A stretch of DNA of 64,000 bases from Quillaja saponaria (Eukaryota > Streptophyta > Magnoliopsida > Fabales > Quillajaceae): the NCBI GenBank assembly GCA_029379385.1, contig CM055612.1, positions 3,410,001-3,474,000 on the forward strand. Direction: 5' to 3'. The position numbers and the translations under genes are program-made. Position 1 is the first letter of the stretch. Each line of letters begins with the position of its first letter. The notes under the pieces are model-generated. The model made no database searches. It was given only the letters and a program-made list of their open reading frames with translations, and was not told the origin of the DNA. Below are positions 34,682 through 48,800 of the stretch, in pieces.

Positions 34682-37600
34682 CTAGACAGTTAGATTTGCC
34701 TTCCCTAACTCTGTAGAAAACATTTCCTGGTCTTTGGACAAAGAAGAGTTTGAATCTGATTGATTCAAGTTGCATGATGGAGATGGTATGCAGCATATTT
34801 CTGGTGAAGCTTCATTAACACCTATACTGTGGACCTTATTTGTATCTGTATCGATTTGTCCTCCAATCTCTCTGGAAGCATACAAGGTTAGGTCTTTCTG
34901 GCCGAAGATTCTTAACAGGACACAAATTCTATTCCATATAGAATCTTGTGGATCAAACTGTCTCAAGACCTGCTTATGCCGGTAGAAGAACATAGCCATA
35001 TATAAGATGAGAGCTGATAATGAAGCAATCCCAGCTATGAGGAATAATCCCCAAAAGCTATCAAGATCAAGACTGTACGATGTATTTACAGTACTGGAGC
35101 TTGCACACCGGGTGTGGTTCTTAAACCATTTGTTTTCGATGGCTTTCACTTTTTCTTGCTCTCCTTCAGTCACTTCTAAGATGGCCCTTGAAACATCAGG
35201 CACGAGAGGAGAATTTATTGGGAAGGCCTGGGAATTTATTGGAAAAAAAATAAAAAAATAAAAATTTGAGACATGCATATGGATGGCTAGAAAGACAAGA
35301 ATAATAGAGGTGAGGGTTGAAGTGGCTGACTTACAAAACCAAACCCATTAGTTTTTATTGTTGGTCCAATCGTGGTATATTTGGAGCAGTAACTGGCCTG
35401 AAGTAGTTCTATGTAGGGGATTTCATCAAAAGCTGCAGCAACACCACCGTTGCCTGTTCCCAGTGTTAAAAGACGATCACATTCTTCCGGGGAACTATAG
35501 GCTTTAAGTTGGAAGTCAACAAAACCCATATGTTTCAAAATTTGATAGGTAAAAGAGCCTTTTTGGTAGCCAACATGAGCCCCATTCCTTAGGATCTCGT
35601 CGACATCTGCAATTGTCGGTCGTAGCTGTTGGACTGTCAAAAATGAGGCCAGGCTAGCCGTATAGCTCTGAGTCAGAATGAGCACCACGAAAACCCATAT
35701 GATCACTACTAACCTAGCCAAGTTGCTATCTACTCTCTCCCCTGTATACAGGATTTCAAAGTCAAAAAAGCAATTTTAAATCTGTGAGGGAGGCTTCATA
35801 TACTTACTTGCAATGCATATTTTGGTAATGAAGAAACATCAATATTCAATACAACAGAAACTTGAAGCTGGCTAGTAATTATTAGAGAGAGAGAGAGAGA
35901 TTACTTTGTGCAAAAACCAAGGTTGAGAAAGAAAACCAGAAGGTTGTGCCAACTTGATGTGAGGCGGACCCCCGAAAATCTTCATTACTTCGATGTTCAA
36001 GAACCCAAACCACAAATCCGACAAAGACGAAAAAGCACACACTTGTTATCCATAGTTTCCATGTCAGGGGTTTCAAGAAAATCCAAGCATCTGTCTTGTT
36101 CTTGTCTTTGGTTGGCACTATAAAAGTTGCTCCATTCTGCGTGTATACAATAGTAAAGTCAACATTCAGGGACCTATTGAGGTTTATTGTTATATCTCCC
36201 ACCACTGCATCAAAAGCCTGAGAAACACCATTAGCTGAGTGAGAACTAGAGACGCTGACACTAGGTTAGGTAAGTGAATCTAGATGGATCATCAAAGGCC
36301 AACATTTCTTCTTTTGGGAAATAGATAAGCATGGTGATTCATTCAAAATAAATTCCCTAAGGCTTTGATATTTCTATTTGCAGAGGAGCCATGCCCATGT
36401 TACAGTAAGTGTTGGGAGATGCCTGATTTAATTTCCTCACTTTGTCATAGCAGGCAATCAAATTATGGAATTTATATCCTAAAAGTTCTTGTTGTGGTTA
36501 TGGTTGTTGTGTGTTTGTATGTGGAGAGAGGCGCGGGGGGGTGGGGGGAGGAGAGGAGAGATGTTCGTACCCCAAAATAAAGTTGGCTCAACAACTGTTC
36601 GTAGAAATCTGTGCTCTCGGACACATCAGGCGCAAAAGGAATGAATTCGTGTGGGAGCGCGTATGGTAATAGTTCAGTCACTGCAAGGAAGAGGTCAATG
36701 CAATATCCACTGACATCTGTTGTGTTATTGTCAGTGTCATATTTTGTGTTTACAAATTCAGTAAAACCATTTTTCAGTGGAACTCCTATCCTAAGCAGCC
36801 TACCTTCGGGAATCTCCCAACCCTTGGGGACCATGACAGTATCCCCAGGCCATATAATGGGTCCTAGATTGGACTTAGAAGTAGAATAGGAGGTTGTGTT
36901 TCTTGAACTCAGATTCCTTATAAGTCCATTCCTTGGTGTCCAAAATCCTATCCCTCTTACCCCGTTACCGTTCATATTAATCATGTGAAAAGTTAATGCT
37001 TGCAGTTGCCCATTAACAAGATCAAAGTCTCCAGTAAGGCCTCTAAACCTGGTACTTGATAGAGCTTTACGTAGTTTTTCACCATTTTGAGAGACTTCAG
37101 GAGTTTCAACATCCGTAATGTTGCTGGAAGCATTTGTCATTTGGAAGCCAATGTCTGTACTTGCTGCAACCTTCTCAATTGCCATTGCCAGTGCGGTTGC
37201 AGCATCATATGCCCAAAGCCCCATGACATCCATTTTAGGATTAATGATGGTTGGATTGTGCAGTTGGAACTGTCTTTTCCATCTAACTTTAAAATCTTCA
37301 AGCTCTTCTGTTTTGGGAACGTATGTCCTCACGCCTAACACACCTTGCATTGATTCAAGTACTGAAGAATTCATGGAATTTATTATGTTCGTCAACCCAT
37401 TGGTCATAATCCAAACATAGCCTTGGCTCATCATTCCAATCTGTTTTGCCTTGGTAAACAACCGAATGCCAATACTGAATGACATGTGTACAATGAAGAC
37501 TCTAGTCTTCATTTTCTTCAACTTATCAAGCTCTTGAGCAATCTGATCATCTGTGGCTGATGATGGAAAGACACTAAGATACGGGACAAGGGTACCCACA

Positions 37601-38533
37601 TCTTGCAAGGCACTGGTTAAGAAGGGTATGACACCCTCTCCATACACGTTGTCTATGTACATGGGCACTGCTTCTTTCCATCCAAAAGCTTGAACAATTG
37701 CACCAATGGCTTTTACTTGATCTATGTCATTTTGTGTGACTCGGAAAAAGTAACGACTCCCAAAAGAAGTAAGAGATGGGCTTGTTGCTGAAAAGGTTAA
37801 GATGGGCACATGGGCTTTCTCTCCAAGATTAATGACAAAGTTAGCCTGCATCGACGTTAAAGGCCCTATGATGGCTTTCACCCCAAAGTTCTTCACCAGG
37901 TCCAGACCTGTCCGTATATTGAGCAGGGAAATACATTAATTTCTTCTGACAAATGGAAAGTCTACTCTTTTGTATTAATAGAAGACTGCTGTTATTATAT
38001 AACAACACCCTAAATATTTTTACTTCGACATAAAAATGATTATAACTAAAATCCCTAAGAAGCCTCTAATGCTTACAAATATAACAATAAAATCCAGGGA
38101 AAACCAAATATTTGGCCTAAATCAATAGAAGTCTATCATACTGTCGGTCAACACAAGTTAAATATTTGATGAAAGATGCTCAAAATTAGAAAATTATATT
38201 TAGACCTCTTCACTTTTGAAGAATTAGTTGGTTCATCTTACCTGCCAAAGCAGCACCAATGACATCTGTTTTGGAATCCTTCGTGTTGAGAACCAGCCTC
38301 GTCTTATAGTCACCATTGGAAACATAAAAGTCTGAAAGTGCCATATTGATGCAACTTAACCCCATCTCCCCTGGCCATATTTCTGCATCAAGAATGACAC
38401 CAACATTTACTGGGATTGTAGTATTATTCAGTGCTGTGGCTATGCAGTTCCTCATAACAAAGAACACAAAAGCACAACTAACGATCTTCATTGCAGTAAT
38501 CTTCAACATGTTTGAATTTCTTAGTTTTGACAT
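34682..38533 (-). CDS. Glutamate receptor-like channel, clade 2 type (GLR-C), intact
   Basis: Five exons splice in phase to 964 aa: 38533-38242, 37907-36571, 36217-35905, 35741-35335, 35227-34682. Signal peptide: MKIVSCAFVFFVMRNCIA. The ligand domain starts with VNVGVILDAE and MGLSCINMALSDFY. S1 has LRIGVPLKNGF and SGYCIDLFLAV. M1 is followed by the pore segment SHQVGTTFWFSFSTLVFAQ. M3 has SYTASLASFLTVQQLRPT, the S2 lobe GNGGVAAAFDEIPY, and M4 LDSFWGLFLIAGIASLSAL. It has the same five-exon architecture as GLR-A but belongs to a different subgroup with GLR-H: shared QQLRPT, Ser/Ala changes, and introns much shorter than in GLR-A. It sits head-on after HK5 fragment 1, and no stop or frameshift was found. 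Ligand and ion selectivity cannot be read from the sequence. Confidence 0.93.
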
Positions 38534-39209
38534 TTGTATGGTTTATTTGTTATCTTACTTAAAGAGGAAATTGTTTATAGCTTGAGATTAGTTGTTTGCT
38601 TAGCAAGTAGCACAAAGGAAAAGGTTGGCGAAGAACCTGGGAAGTGCTTGGAAAGTACTGAAATGAATTATTAATTCCATACAATTGACTTGACAAAAAA
38701 TGCAGGAATTTTGATGGTTGAAGTGAAATATTAAACGCAACTTTCAAAAACGACAAATAAAGTCATCAATTCACCATTAACCTTTAAATCATCAAAATAA
38801 GAAAATCACTAAATTCTACACAAAACCGCTGACTTAAAAGACTTCTGAGTCAAATTTGGACACTTTTGACACTTAGTACACGTTTGTTTGACTATTAACC
38901 CAGAAATTAATGTGCCTAAACTGTGCATCTGTCGTGACTGTCACCCTCAATAAATTGACCATTCACAATTTTTAGGAAGTTGTCAAAACATGTAGGCTCG
39001 TTTATTGTATCGTATAAGAATAACAGGATAATATAAAATTATTTAGTTGACTTTTATACAGTGTTTGGTAGTAACAAGATACTATAAATTTATACTGTTA
39101 ACTACTTCTTATACTATGTCTGACAGTATAAAGCTATGCAGTGAAAAGGAGAGGATAAGACAATAATATAATAATTGTAAAGTTACACATCATAGTATAT
39201 TATATAATC
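38534..39209. other. GLR-C upstream region
   Basis: Presumed promoter of GLR-C, with partial similarity to the GLR-H upstream region (62045-62420). Motifs such as TTTATACTGT at 39000-39150 occur in both orientations and may mark a decayed small inverted-repeat element. No gene seen. Confidence 0.45.
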
Positions 39210-40262
39210 ATATACTATATAATCAATTTTAGAATTAATTACCTTGACTTTTCTTGATTAACTATTTTGACTATAAGCTTGTTAGTTTCTTGATTATAGT
39301 CTTGAATGACTCATAGATTGTAGCTTGTAATAGTTATTTTACACTATAAATATATGTTCATCGTGTGAGGAATATTTACTCAATTTACTCACAATTCTCT
39401 TAGGTTTCTCTCTTTATCTCTAAAGTTTATATGGTATCAAAGTAGGTTTGATCTAAACCTAAGTCCAATCTTGGGGCTGCTGCCTCTCTTTGGTAGCAGC
39501 CCCAAACCCAACTCTATCATTATCTCCTATTTTCTCTAGCCATAATTATCTATTTTCTCATTCTAGTTATTTTTTTTAATTAGATATTTTCTCGCTCTTT
39601 TCTCTATCCCAAGTTATCTATTTCATCTAATGGATAGCTCAACCCCTCTCCTCTTTTTCCAAGTCTTTTTTTTGTTATAAGATTTGATGGGTCAAAAAGT
39701 TTGACAGCTCAAATGTACTCATGTGAATTATCTCGCAGTGCTTCTTTCCAGCTATGTTCCTTTTATTGTTCTAGAAAGTCCTACTGTGCCTTTTTCTAGT
39801 GGTGTTTTTTTTATTTTTCGGGCAAGAATATTGTTCACAAGTACTATTCAAGTGTACTGTTGCTATATCCTCTTTTTTTCACTTCGAATTGAGACTACAT
39901 AAATGTACTAGTTGATGTTTGTCAAACGGATTGAACCTTGAACTATTGCTCTTTATGTAGTTGTAAGTGAGGGAGAGTTTTCAGATTGTCAATTGAGTTT
40001 TACTTATAACAAGCTTAGAACATATTATCTTTATGCTCCAGGGGAATGTTAGAATAGTGAATAGTTTTTAGTACTAATTTTCTTGTTTTTTCCCTTGATT
40101 AGCTCTTTTGACTATAGGCTTGTTAGTTTCTTGATCATAGCCTTAATTGGCTCCTAGATTGTAGCTTGTAATAGTTATTTTATATTATAAATATATGTTC
40201 ATTGTGTGAGGAATACTCACTCAAATTCACCCACAATTCTCTTATTCTCTCTAAAGTTTACA
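39210..40262 (+). mobile_element. Short, non-autonomous copia-type LTR element
   Basis: Two direct repeats: about 39210-39431 (5' end eroded) and 40047-40262. Both contain GATTGTAGCTTGTAATAGTT and end CTCTAAAGTTTA(T/C)A. The primer-binding site TGGTATCAAAGTAGG directly follows the first repeat, and a purine-rich CCAGGGGAA precedes the second (which starts TGTTAG). The internal region is only about 615 bases with no open polyprotein, so it is a deletion derivative. No clear target duplication remains. Confidence 0.75.
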
Positions 40263-40349
40263 GTATACAACAACTAATTCAACTACGAATGCCTACAATT
40301 ATGGATATCTATGTCCTTGTTATAGAACCAAAGGATTAATCTGCACCTA

Positions 40350-42315
40350 CATTAATTATTTGTTTGAGCTATTTCAAAAGTGGTGGTGATAATTCTTGCA
40401 GGTGGGACAGCAAGCTCAATAGTTGCTTCTATGTCTGGAAGCGCTTCACCTATGGGTTAATGTTGTCGTTACTAAACTCTGCAGAAGGCATTCCTTGATC
40501 TACATAAAAGGAAAAGTTGGATTCTGTTTGGCTTGATAGGCAGTGAGTACTTGGGGAGTTCTCAACTGCACTTAACCCATGAGCACGGGCAATATCACTT
40601 TTATCCTGTATTTCGCTCTTTCTCAAAGTGAGAGCTTAGATCTTTGTGGTCGAAGATTCTAAACAAGATGGAAATTCTTCTCTTATTGAGGTACTGGAGT
40701 TATAGCGCAACAAGATATGTCTATGCTCGTATAGAAATCTAAATGCAAAGCAAAGAGAGCTGACACTGAAGCAACACCAGCAATGAGGAGTAGACCCAGA
40801 AGCTGTCGAGGCCAAGACTATTAGAAGAAACTGGGCTGGTCCTGAGGTCTGGACATCCTCAAAGCCAATAAATTTTAAGCTGGCAATCTTGAAAGCCTAG
40901 GCCTCTTAAGATCCCATAAACAAAAGAGCCTTCTTGGTATCCAACGCTCGTCTTGTTCTTTAGGAGCTCATTAACACCTGTAACTGTTGGACGGAGCTGC
41001 TCAACTGTTAACAATGAGGCCAAGCTTGAACTCTTGCAGTGTAGCTCTGAGTGAGAATGAACGCCACAAAGACCCACACGATCACTACGAACCTTGCCAA
41101 GTTGCTCACCACTCTCTCACCTGTATATACAATTTATAGAACAAGAAATCCGCATCACAAAATTGAACTAATAATGATTGAAATTTGCTGCTTCTACTTT
41201 GTCCTTGATAGGTCAAGTAGTATCAGATGATGCTAATCCCTATTTTTGCTTATTGAAATAGAAGTGGTGTATATGATGTGTAAACACCATTGTGAAGAAG
41301 GAAAACCAGAAGCTTGTGCCGATTTGATGCGAAGGAGGTCCTTTAAAATCTTCATTTATCCTGTGTTCAAGAACCCAGACAACAAATCCAATGAATAAGA
41401 ATGAACAGGCACTTGTCACCGAAGGGTCCAAGATAAGGGATTTCAAGAACACCCACGCATTTTTACTCCCGCTATCTTTGACAGGAACAATCATTGACAC
41501 ACCAGATTCTGTGTACGGCAAAATGAAGTCCACATACTTGGACCTGTTTGCGACAATGGTTGTATCTCCCACAACAGCATCAAATCCCTGTCAATCAGAA
41601 GTTACCACTATCCTTAAATAAAAAAATTTTGGATTATGCATATTAAGCATTTTTGACATTGAGACATGATAGATCAAGTCATTGTATGTACCAGCACTTT
41701 CCCCATTAGACTTTGCAAAAGGAATGAACTCATATGGGACTGCATATGGCAATGCATCAACTACTGTCTTGAAGACATCAATTGAGTACCCGGTGACCTC
41801 TGTTGTGTTAGTACTAAAATCATACTTGATGTTCACAAATTCACGAACAACATCCTTCAGCGGAAATCCTATCCTCAGTTTCTTCCTATTTGTTGAATCT
41901 CCCAACCCTTTGGAACAGAGGAAGTCTCCCCTGGCCATATGATGGGTCCTAAATTGTTCTTATAAGTAGAATATGAGCTTGTTTTTGTTGAATTACCAAG
42001 AGCCCTAATAATTTCATTCTCTGAGGTCCAAAATCATATCCCTCTTTCCCCATTAACATTCGCATTGATTATCTCAAATTTTGACTAATGTGATTGCCCA
42101 TTAACAATACTAAAGTCTCCAGTGAGGCCACTAAATATAGTGCTCAATAAGGCTTCAAGTAGGTTTTCACCATTTTGAGAGACTCCGAAATTTTCAAGAT
42201 CAGTTGAGATGCTAGAAGCATTCTTCATTTGGAAGCCAAAATTGGTGCTCCCTACGTTCTCAGCTGCCATTGCTAGTGCAGTGGTCATAAGCCCAAAAGC
42301 CTAAGACATTCAATT
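40350..42315 (-). pseudogene. GLR-D pseudogene, joined to an HK5 fragment
   Basis: GLR-A-like remnant: exon 5 tail (40350-40855), part of exon 4 (about 40860-41120), exon 3 (41240-41590) and part of exon 2 (about 41660-42315). A deletion at about 40857 fuses exon 5 (near SCPDL) to exon 4 (QLKIY), removing intron 4 and the end of the S2 lobe. Frameshifts are present in exon 5 near 40450, 40625 and 40800. An extra segment disturbs exon 4 near 41030, and a stop is seen in exon 2 near 42090. The N-terminal part and exon 1 are absent. At GTGCATCAAC (about 42315) the sequence passes into HK5 exon 10. Confidence 0.88.
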
Positions 42316-43643
42316 GTGCATCAACTCTGGGTTCTCTGTTCTCTTCTAATGGATCTTCCAGGGCCACAAAGTTGTTATAACATACTATGGCTTACAGTAG
42401 CTCATATAATTTTAGTGGGTTCTCAGATGTTGCTTATTCATTCCCCTCCGGTGACATTAGACCAAAAGAGACAGCTTCCGTTCAGGATGCATTATCAGTG
42501 GTTGATATTACTCCAGAGATAGCTGAGTCAGAAAATTCAGTAAGCCACATCCCAGATCAAGAAATTGAAAATGGAGTCTGCAATTACAAGCACCGTCAGG
42601 AAAACATAAACTGTCAGTACCAAAATCCTAGTATAAATTGCACTCAACTTAAAGAGGCAACTAGAGAAGTGGTCGTAGCAACAAAGACAACTGAGCCCCA
42701 ACCAACAAGTCAGAGTTAAGAAAAGTGTGACACAATTTCTCAATGCGTTAATGACAGTATAGCAGAAGTTCTGAAACCACATCAAGACCTAGGATTCTTC
42801 TTGTTGAAGACAACAAGATAGATGTGATGGTGGCAAAGTCAATGATGAAACAGTTAGGTCATAACATAGATGTTGTGAACAATGGAATTGAAGCTGTTCG
42901 TGCAGTTCAACGCCACATTTATCTTGTGGCAGTTTAGTTTTCAAGTTCAGAAACTTGTCTTGTGGGATGCTATGCATACTGTCGAAAAGAATTTTCAACT
43001 AACTTCCTCTAAAATTTAAAAATCCAAAGAACGATGCTAGTCGGTATTAATTTCATCCGTTTGTGTTCAGCACAATTTCTTGAAGTTATGGTATGCAGTA
43101 CCTGGACTTTGCAGGATGTCTGCATGCCAATTATGAATGGCCTTAATGCAACGAAAATAATTCGTTCATTTGAGGAAACCGGCAATGGGATGCTGCATCG
43201 GAGGCTGGAATTGATAAATTTGTACCTGAAGCAGTTTCTTTGCATAATGAAGAAGGTTCTAAGCTTTCCAGAGAGCGGATCCCCATCATCGCGGTGAGCT
43301 GTTAGAATTATAATTTATCAGACTGTTCGAACACAAGGCCTGATGTCCTTCTTGCATGAAAGATTTAGATATGGTGTCAATTGTTAGAATGAATTACTAT
43401 CCTTGGAATAGATCTTGATCATGAGTGCATATGATCATCATCAATGTGGTTTACATATGTATTTATATATGCATGTAAAAAAATGAAGTCACTTGCAAAA
43501 AGTATTTGGTGTGAATGCAGATGACAGCAAATGCTTTGTCAGTGAGTGCTGAAGAGTGTTTTGCAAACGGTATGGACTCATTTGTGTCAAAGCCTGTAAA
43601 TTTTCAAAAGTTGAAACAGTGTCTTGAACAATATCTGCCATGA
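42316..43643 (+). pseudogene. HK5 3' fragment, copy 2
   Basis: Homologous to HK5 from TCTGGGTTCTCTGTTCTCTT (13044) to the stop codon (TGA at 43641-43643). It is the longest-reaching of the three at its 5' edge. Exon 10 has a stop near 42718 (AGAGTTAAG), a frameshift near 42777 (GAAACCACATC), an Asn-to-Asp change in the receiver start, and a deletion at about 42918 that removes the end of exon 10 and its donor. Exon 11 (about 43115-43295) has a frameshift (GGCAATGGGATG), and exon 12 is open. Non-functional. Confidence 0.92.
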
Positions 43644-44241
<598 letters not shown>

Positions 44242-44514
44242 TTACCACAACCTTGATCCAATCTTATGTTTCTTGTGAAAGTTTTCTGAAAGAATCCTAA
44301 TTTCCCTCCTCCAACAAAGAAGAGTGGATATACTGACATCTACGTCAACAATGGAAATGACCCATAACCCTTTAAACTCAGAAGCCCAGCAGGCCAGAAG
44401 CAGCAGCCCGCCTACGAAGTTCCAAACTTGCATTGCAATGAACGAAAACACAAGCAAATCCGAAATGACCCAGGCCAATATTCTCTCCACTCTCGGCTTT
44501 TCAGTCTTTTCCAT
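44242..44514 (-). CDS. Small putative membrane ORF (copy 3)
   Basis: Unrecognised. The ATG at 44514 opens MEKTEKPRVERILAWVISD, then a hydrophobic core with FIAMQVWNFVGGLLLLACW, and ends with a tail differing from copy 1, 90 aa. It is not interrupted by the copia element, so this copy preserves the ancestral empty site upstream (44565-44580). Whether it encodes a protein is uncertain. Confidence 0.3.
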   Translation of the reverse strand: MEKTEKPRVERILAWVISDLLVFSFIAMQVWNFVGGLLLLACWASEFKGLWVISIVDVDVSISTLLCWRREIRILSENFHKKHKIGSRLW

Positions 44515-45877
44515 GAAGAGGGAACCATTTAGAACTGTTGTTGTCTTCAAAATAGAGAGACTGATATTGAGGCAAAAAATTGGAGCACTTCGAAACAAAG
44601 TTCAATCCTTCTCAAAGCAAAGCCCTTAGCGGCTGAGCACCGCCTGGTAATGTTTCTATATCACCGTCTGCCTAGAATTTGTTTACCTCGTATGAGTTAT
44701 CTGCCTTGAAAACTTAAACCCATAGTAATTATCTGGCTTCTTAGTATTTCTGCAATTGTGTGTTAGAAAGCTTTAAACTCTGGGTTTAAGGCTCACAAAC
44801 AGTTGTATAAAAAACTAGAATGGGTGATGGTATTTTTATTATCAGAATTTAGAAATTTTACTTTATTTCCTATAATGATTACAGCTAAAATACCTACGAA
44901 GCCTCTAATGCCTACAAATAGAACAACAAAATCCAGGAAAAATTAAAATAAATCTCAAAGACCAAAACCCTCACCCTAACCTTAATCCTAATTATAGTGT
45001 CTTACCCAAATTAAGTTACTTTAGCCCTAATTATAATACCCTAACTCTTATTACGATAAACTAACTCTCATTATGAGAATATAACCCTACCTTAGTACTA
45101 ATTACGATACCCTAATTTTAATATCGATACCCTAATACTAATTATTACGATAAACTAACTCTCGTTACGAGAATATAACCCTACCTTAGTACTAATTACG
45201 ATACCATAATTTTAATAACGATACCCTAATACTAATTACAGTATACTAAACCTAAATTAGGATACCTAATCCTAATTACGGTATCTAAATTTTAATAACG
45301 ATATCCTAACACTAATTACACTATACTTAGTCTAACCCTAATTATGATACTCTTATCCCTAATTAACACTAACGCTAATCCTAACCTTATATTACAAGTA
45401 AAATCAACATTTCATTAGCCAATGTAATATATAACTATACAAGTGCTTTTTTTAAAATTCTGAGTCAGTTTTACTTTGTCATTTAGATTCTTCCATATGT
45501 TTTGATTGTCTACTTGTATGATGTTTTTTAAAAATTCTGAGTCAGTTTTACTTTGTCACTTCCATATGTTTTGATTGTCTACTTGTATGACAGGCGGGCC
45601 CTTTTGACATTTAATACATGTTCATTTGACTGTCATAATCTTTCCCAGAAAACAATATGCCCTCTATCATGACTGTCACCATCTCACTAATTTAAGCATT
45701 AGTCACTGAATAGTCACGTCTCAATTGTTTATGGAATTGCAAACATGTACGTTTCTGGACTAACACTGCTAGATTTATGTTACAAACTTACAGTATGCAC
45801 CATCTAATTTAGTTAAGCATACAAGTATGGAATCCTATGTCATTGTTATAGAGCCAAAGCATTAATCTACACCTGCA
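44515..45877. other. Spacer before GLR-E
   Basis: Collinear with 20437-21642 without the copia element. It holds the second telomere-like array. No gene. Confidence 0.6.
44960..45390. repeat. Degenerate telomere-like minisatellite (copy 2) with an internal 95-bp duplication
   Basis: Same CCCTAATTATAATA / CTAATTACGATACC units as 20840-21170, but about 100 bases longer. The difference is a tandem duplication of about 95 bases: ATTACGATAAACTAACTCTC begins near 45049 and again near 45144. Confidence 0.75.
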
Positions 45878-48800
45878 TTAATTGTTTGTGTGAGCTACTT
45901 CAGAATTGGTAGTGATAATTCTTGCAGGTGGGATAGCAAGCTCAATATTTAGTTCTCTGTCTTCAAGTGCTTCACCATATGGGTTAATTATGGCCTCTCC
46001 AAACTCTGCAGAAGGAATTCCTTGATCTCCATAAAATAAAAAGTTGGATTCTGTTTGGCTTGATGGGCTTGGTGGGTAGTGAGTGCTTGGGGAGGTCTCA
46101 ACTGCACTTAACCCACGAGCACTGGTAATATCACTTTTATTCTGCATTTCACTCTTTCTGAAAGTGTGAGAGCTTAGATCTTTGTGGTTGAAGATTCTAA
46201 ACAAGATGGCAACTCTTCTCCAAATTGAGGTACTGGGGTTATAACGCAAAAAGATATGTCTACGCTCATAAAGAAATCTAATTGCAAAGACAAAAAGAGC
46301 TGACACTGAAGCAACACCAGCAATGAGGAATAGACCCCAGAAACTGTTGAGGCCAAGACTGTTAGCAGAAACTGAGCTGCTCATGAGGTCTGGACAACTA
46401 ACTTTTTTCTTGAACCATGCATCTTCAGTTTCTCTCATTTTATCTCCCTCTGTTACATTTAAGATAGCCCTTGACATATCAGGTACCAGAGGAGAACCTA
46501 CGGGAAAAACCTGCATTTTACACGCAAAAAAAGTAAGCCTAGTTGAGAAACATTGAATTAGAGAGAAACAGTATCAGAGACAGAGCAGACGGACGCGTTG
46601 AACTCACAAAGCCAAAGCCAAAGCCATCAGTTTTATATGTGGGCTCAACCATGGTGTACTTGGAGCAATAAGTTCCAAGAAAGAGTCTCATATAGGGTAT
46701 TTCATCAAAAGCAGCTGCAATACCCCCATTTTCACTTCCTTTTCTGAAGAGTTCATCAGAGTGTTCAGTAGAATTATAAATTTTAAGCTGAGAATCTTGA
46801 AAGCCTAGGCCTCTTAAGATCCCATAAACAAAAGAGCCTTTTTGGTATCCAACGCTCATCTACATCTGTAACTGTTGGACAAAGCTGCTCAACTGTTAAC
46901 AATGAGGACAAGCTTGCAGTGTAGATCTGAGTCAGAATGAGCACCACAAAGACACACACAATCACTACGAACCTTGCCAAATTGCTCACCACTCTCTCAC
47001 CTGTAAATACAATTTATAGAACGAGAAATCCGCATCACAAAAGTGAAATAATAATGATTAAAACTTGCTGCTTCTACTTTGTGCTTGATAGGCCAAGAAG
47101 TATCAGATAATGCTAATCCCTGTTTTTGCTTATTGAAATAGAAGTGGTGATATGATGTGCAAACACCATTGTGGAGAAGGAAGAAGCTTGCGCCGATTTG
47201 ATGTGAAGGACGTCCTCGAAAGTCGTCATTTATCCTGTGATCTAGAACCCAGATAACAAATCCAATGAATATGAACGAACACGCACTTGTCACCCAAAGG
47301 TCCAAGGCAAGGGGCTTCAAGAACACCCATGCATTTTTCCTCCTGTTATCTTTGACAGGAACAATCATTGACACACCAGATTCTGTGTACGGAAAAGTGA
47401 AGTCCACATAATTGGACCTGTTTGCGATAATGGTTGTATCTCCCACAACAGCATCAAATCCCTGTCAATCAAAAATTACTACTATCCTTTTAGCAAAAAA
47501 ACTTTGGATTATGCATGTTAAGCATTTTGGACAATGAATGAGACTCACCCCAGAATAGACATGATAGATCAAGTCATTGTATGTACCAGCACTTTCCCCA
47601 TTAGACTTTGCAAAAGAAATGAACTCATATTGGACGCCATATGGTAGTGCATCAACCACTGCCTTGAAGACATCAATTGAGTACCCAGTGACCTCTGTTG
47701 TATTAGCACTAAGATCATACTTGATGTTCACAAATTCGCAAAAACCATCCATCACCAGAACTCCTATCCTGAGCTTCTTCCCATTTGTCGGAATCTCCCA
47801 ACCCTTTGGAACAGAGGAAGTCTCCCCATGCCATATGATGGGTCCTAAATTGTTCTTAGAAGTAGAATGTGTGCTTGTGTTTGTTGAATTACCAAAATCC
47901 CAAATAATTCCATTCTTTGATGTCCAAAATCCTATCCCTCTTTCCCCGTTACCATTCACATTGATTATCTCAAAATTTGACTCGTGTAATTGCCCATTGT
48001 CATCAATACTAAAGTCTCCAGTGAAGCTTCTAAATCTAGTGCTCAATAAGGCTTCACGTAGCTTTTCACCATTTTGCGAGACTCCAAAACTTTCAAGATC
48101 AGTTGAGCTGCTAGAAGCATTCTTCATTTGGAAGCCAAAATTGGTGCTCCCAACTTTCTCAACTGCCATTGCCAGTGCAGTGGTGGCATCATAAGCCCAT
48201 AAGCCAAAGATATTCAATTGTGCATCAACATCTGTTGGATAATCTTGCAGGTATTTCCTCCTCCATCGAACTCTAAATTCATCTTACTCTTTCATTTTCG
48301 GAATGTAAGTCTTCACACCCAATACTTCTTGCATTGAATCTATTACTGAATGATCCAAGGAATTCATTACATTTGCCATACCATCTGTGATTATCCAGGC
48401 ATGACCTCTGCTCAACATTCCAATCCGTTTTGCTATGGTAAAGAGCCGGGACCCAAGACCGGGCGTCATGTGCACAATGAAGACTCTGCTTTGCATTGTC
48501 ATCAACTTGTAAAGCTCTGCAGAAATTTGGTCGTCTGTGGCTGATGGAGGAATGGCACTGAGATAAGGCACACGGCCATTGACTTGTTGCAAGGCATTGG
48601 TTAAGAATGGTATGACTCCTCCACCATACTCATTGTCTATGTAAATTGGGAGTGCTTGTCTCTAATTAAAGGCTTGAACAATTGCAGTGATGGCATTTAC
48701 TTGAGCTGAATCATTTTGTGTCAGTCTGAAAAAATATGGGCTACGAAGGGAAGTAAGAGAAGGGCCTGTTGCTGAATGGGATATGATGGGTACATGAGCA

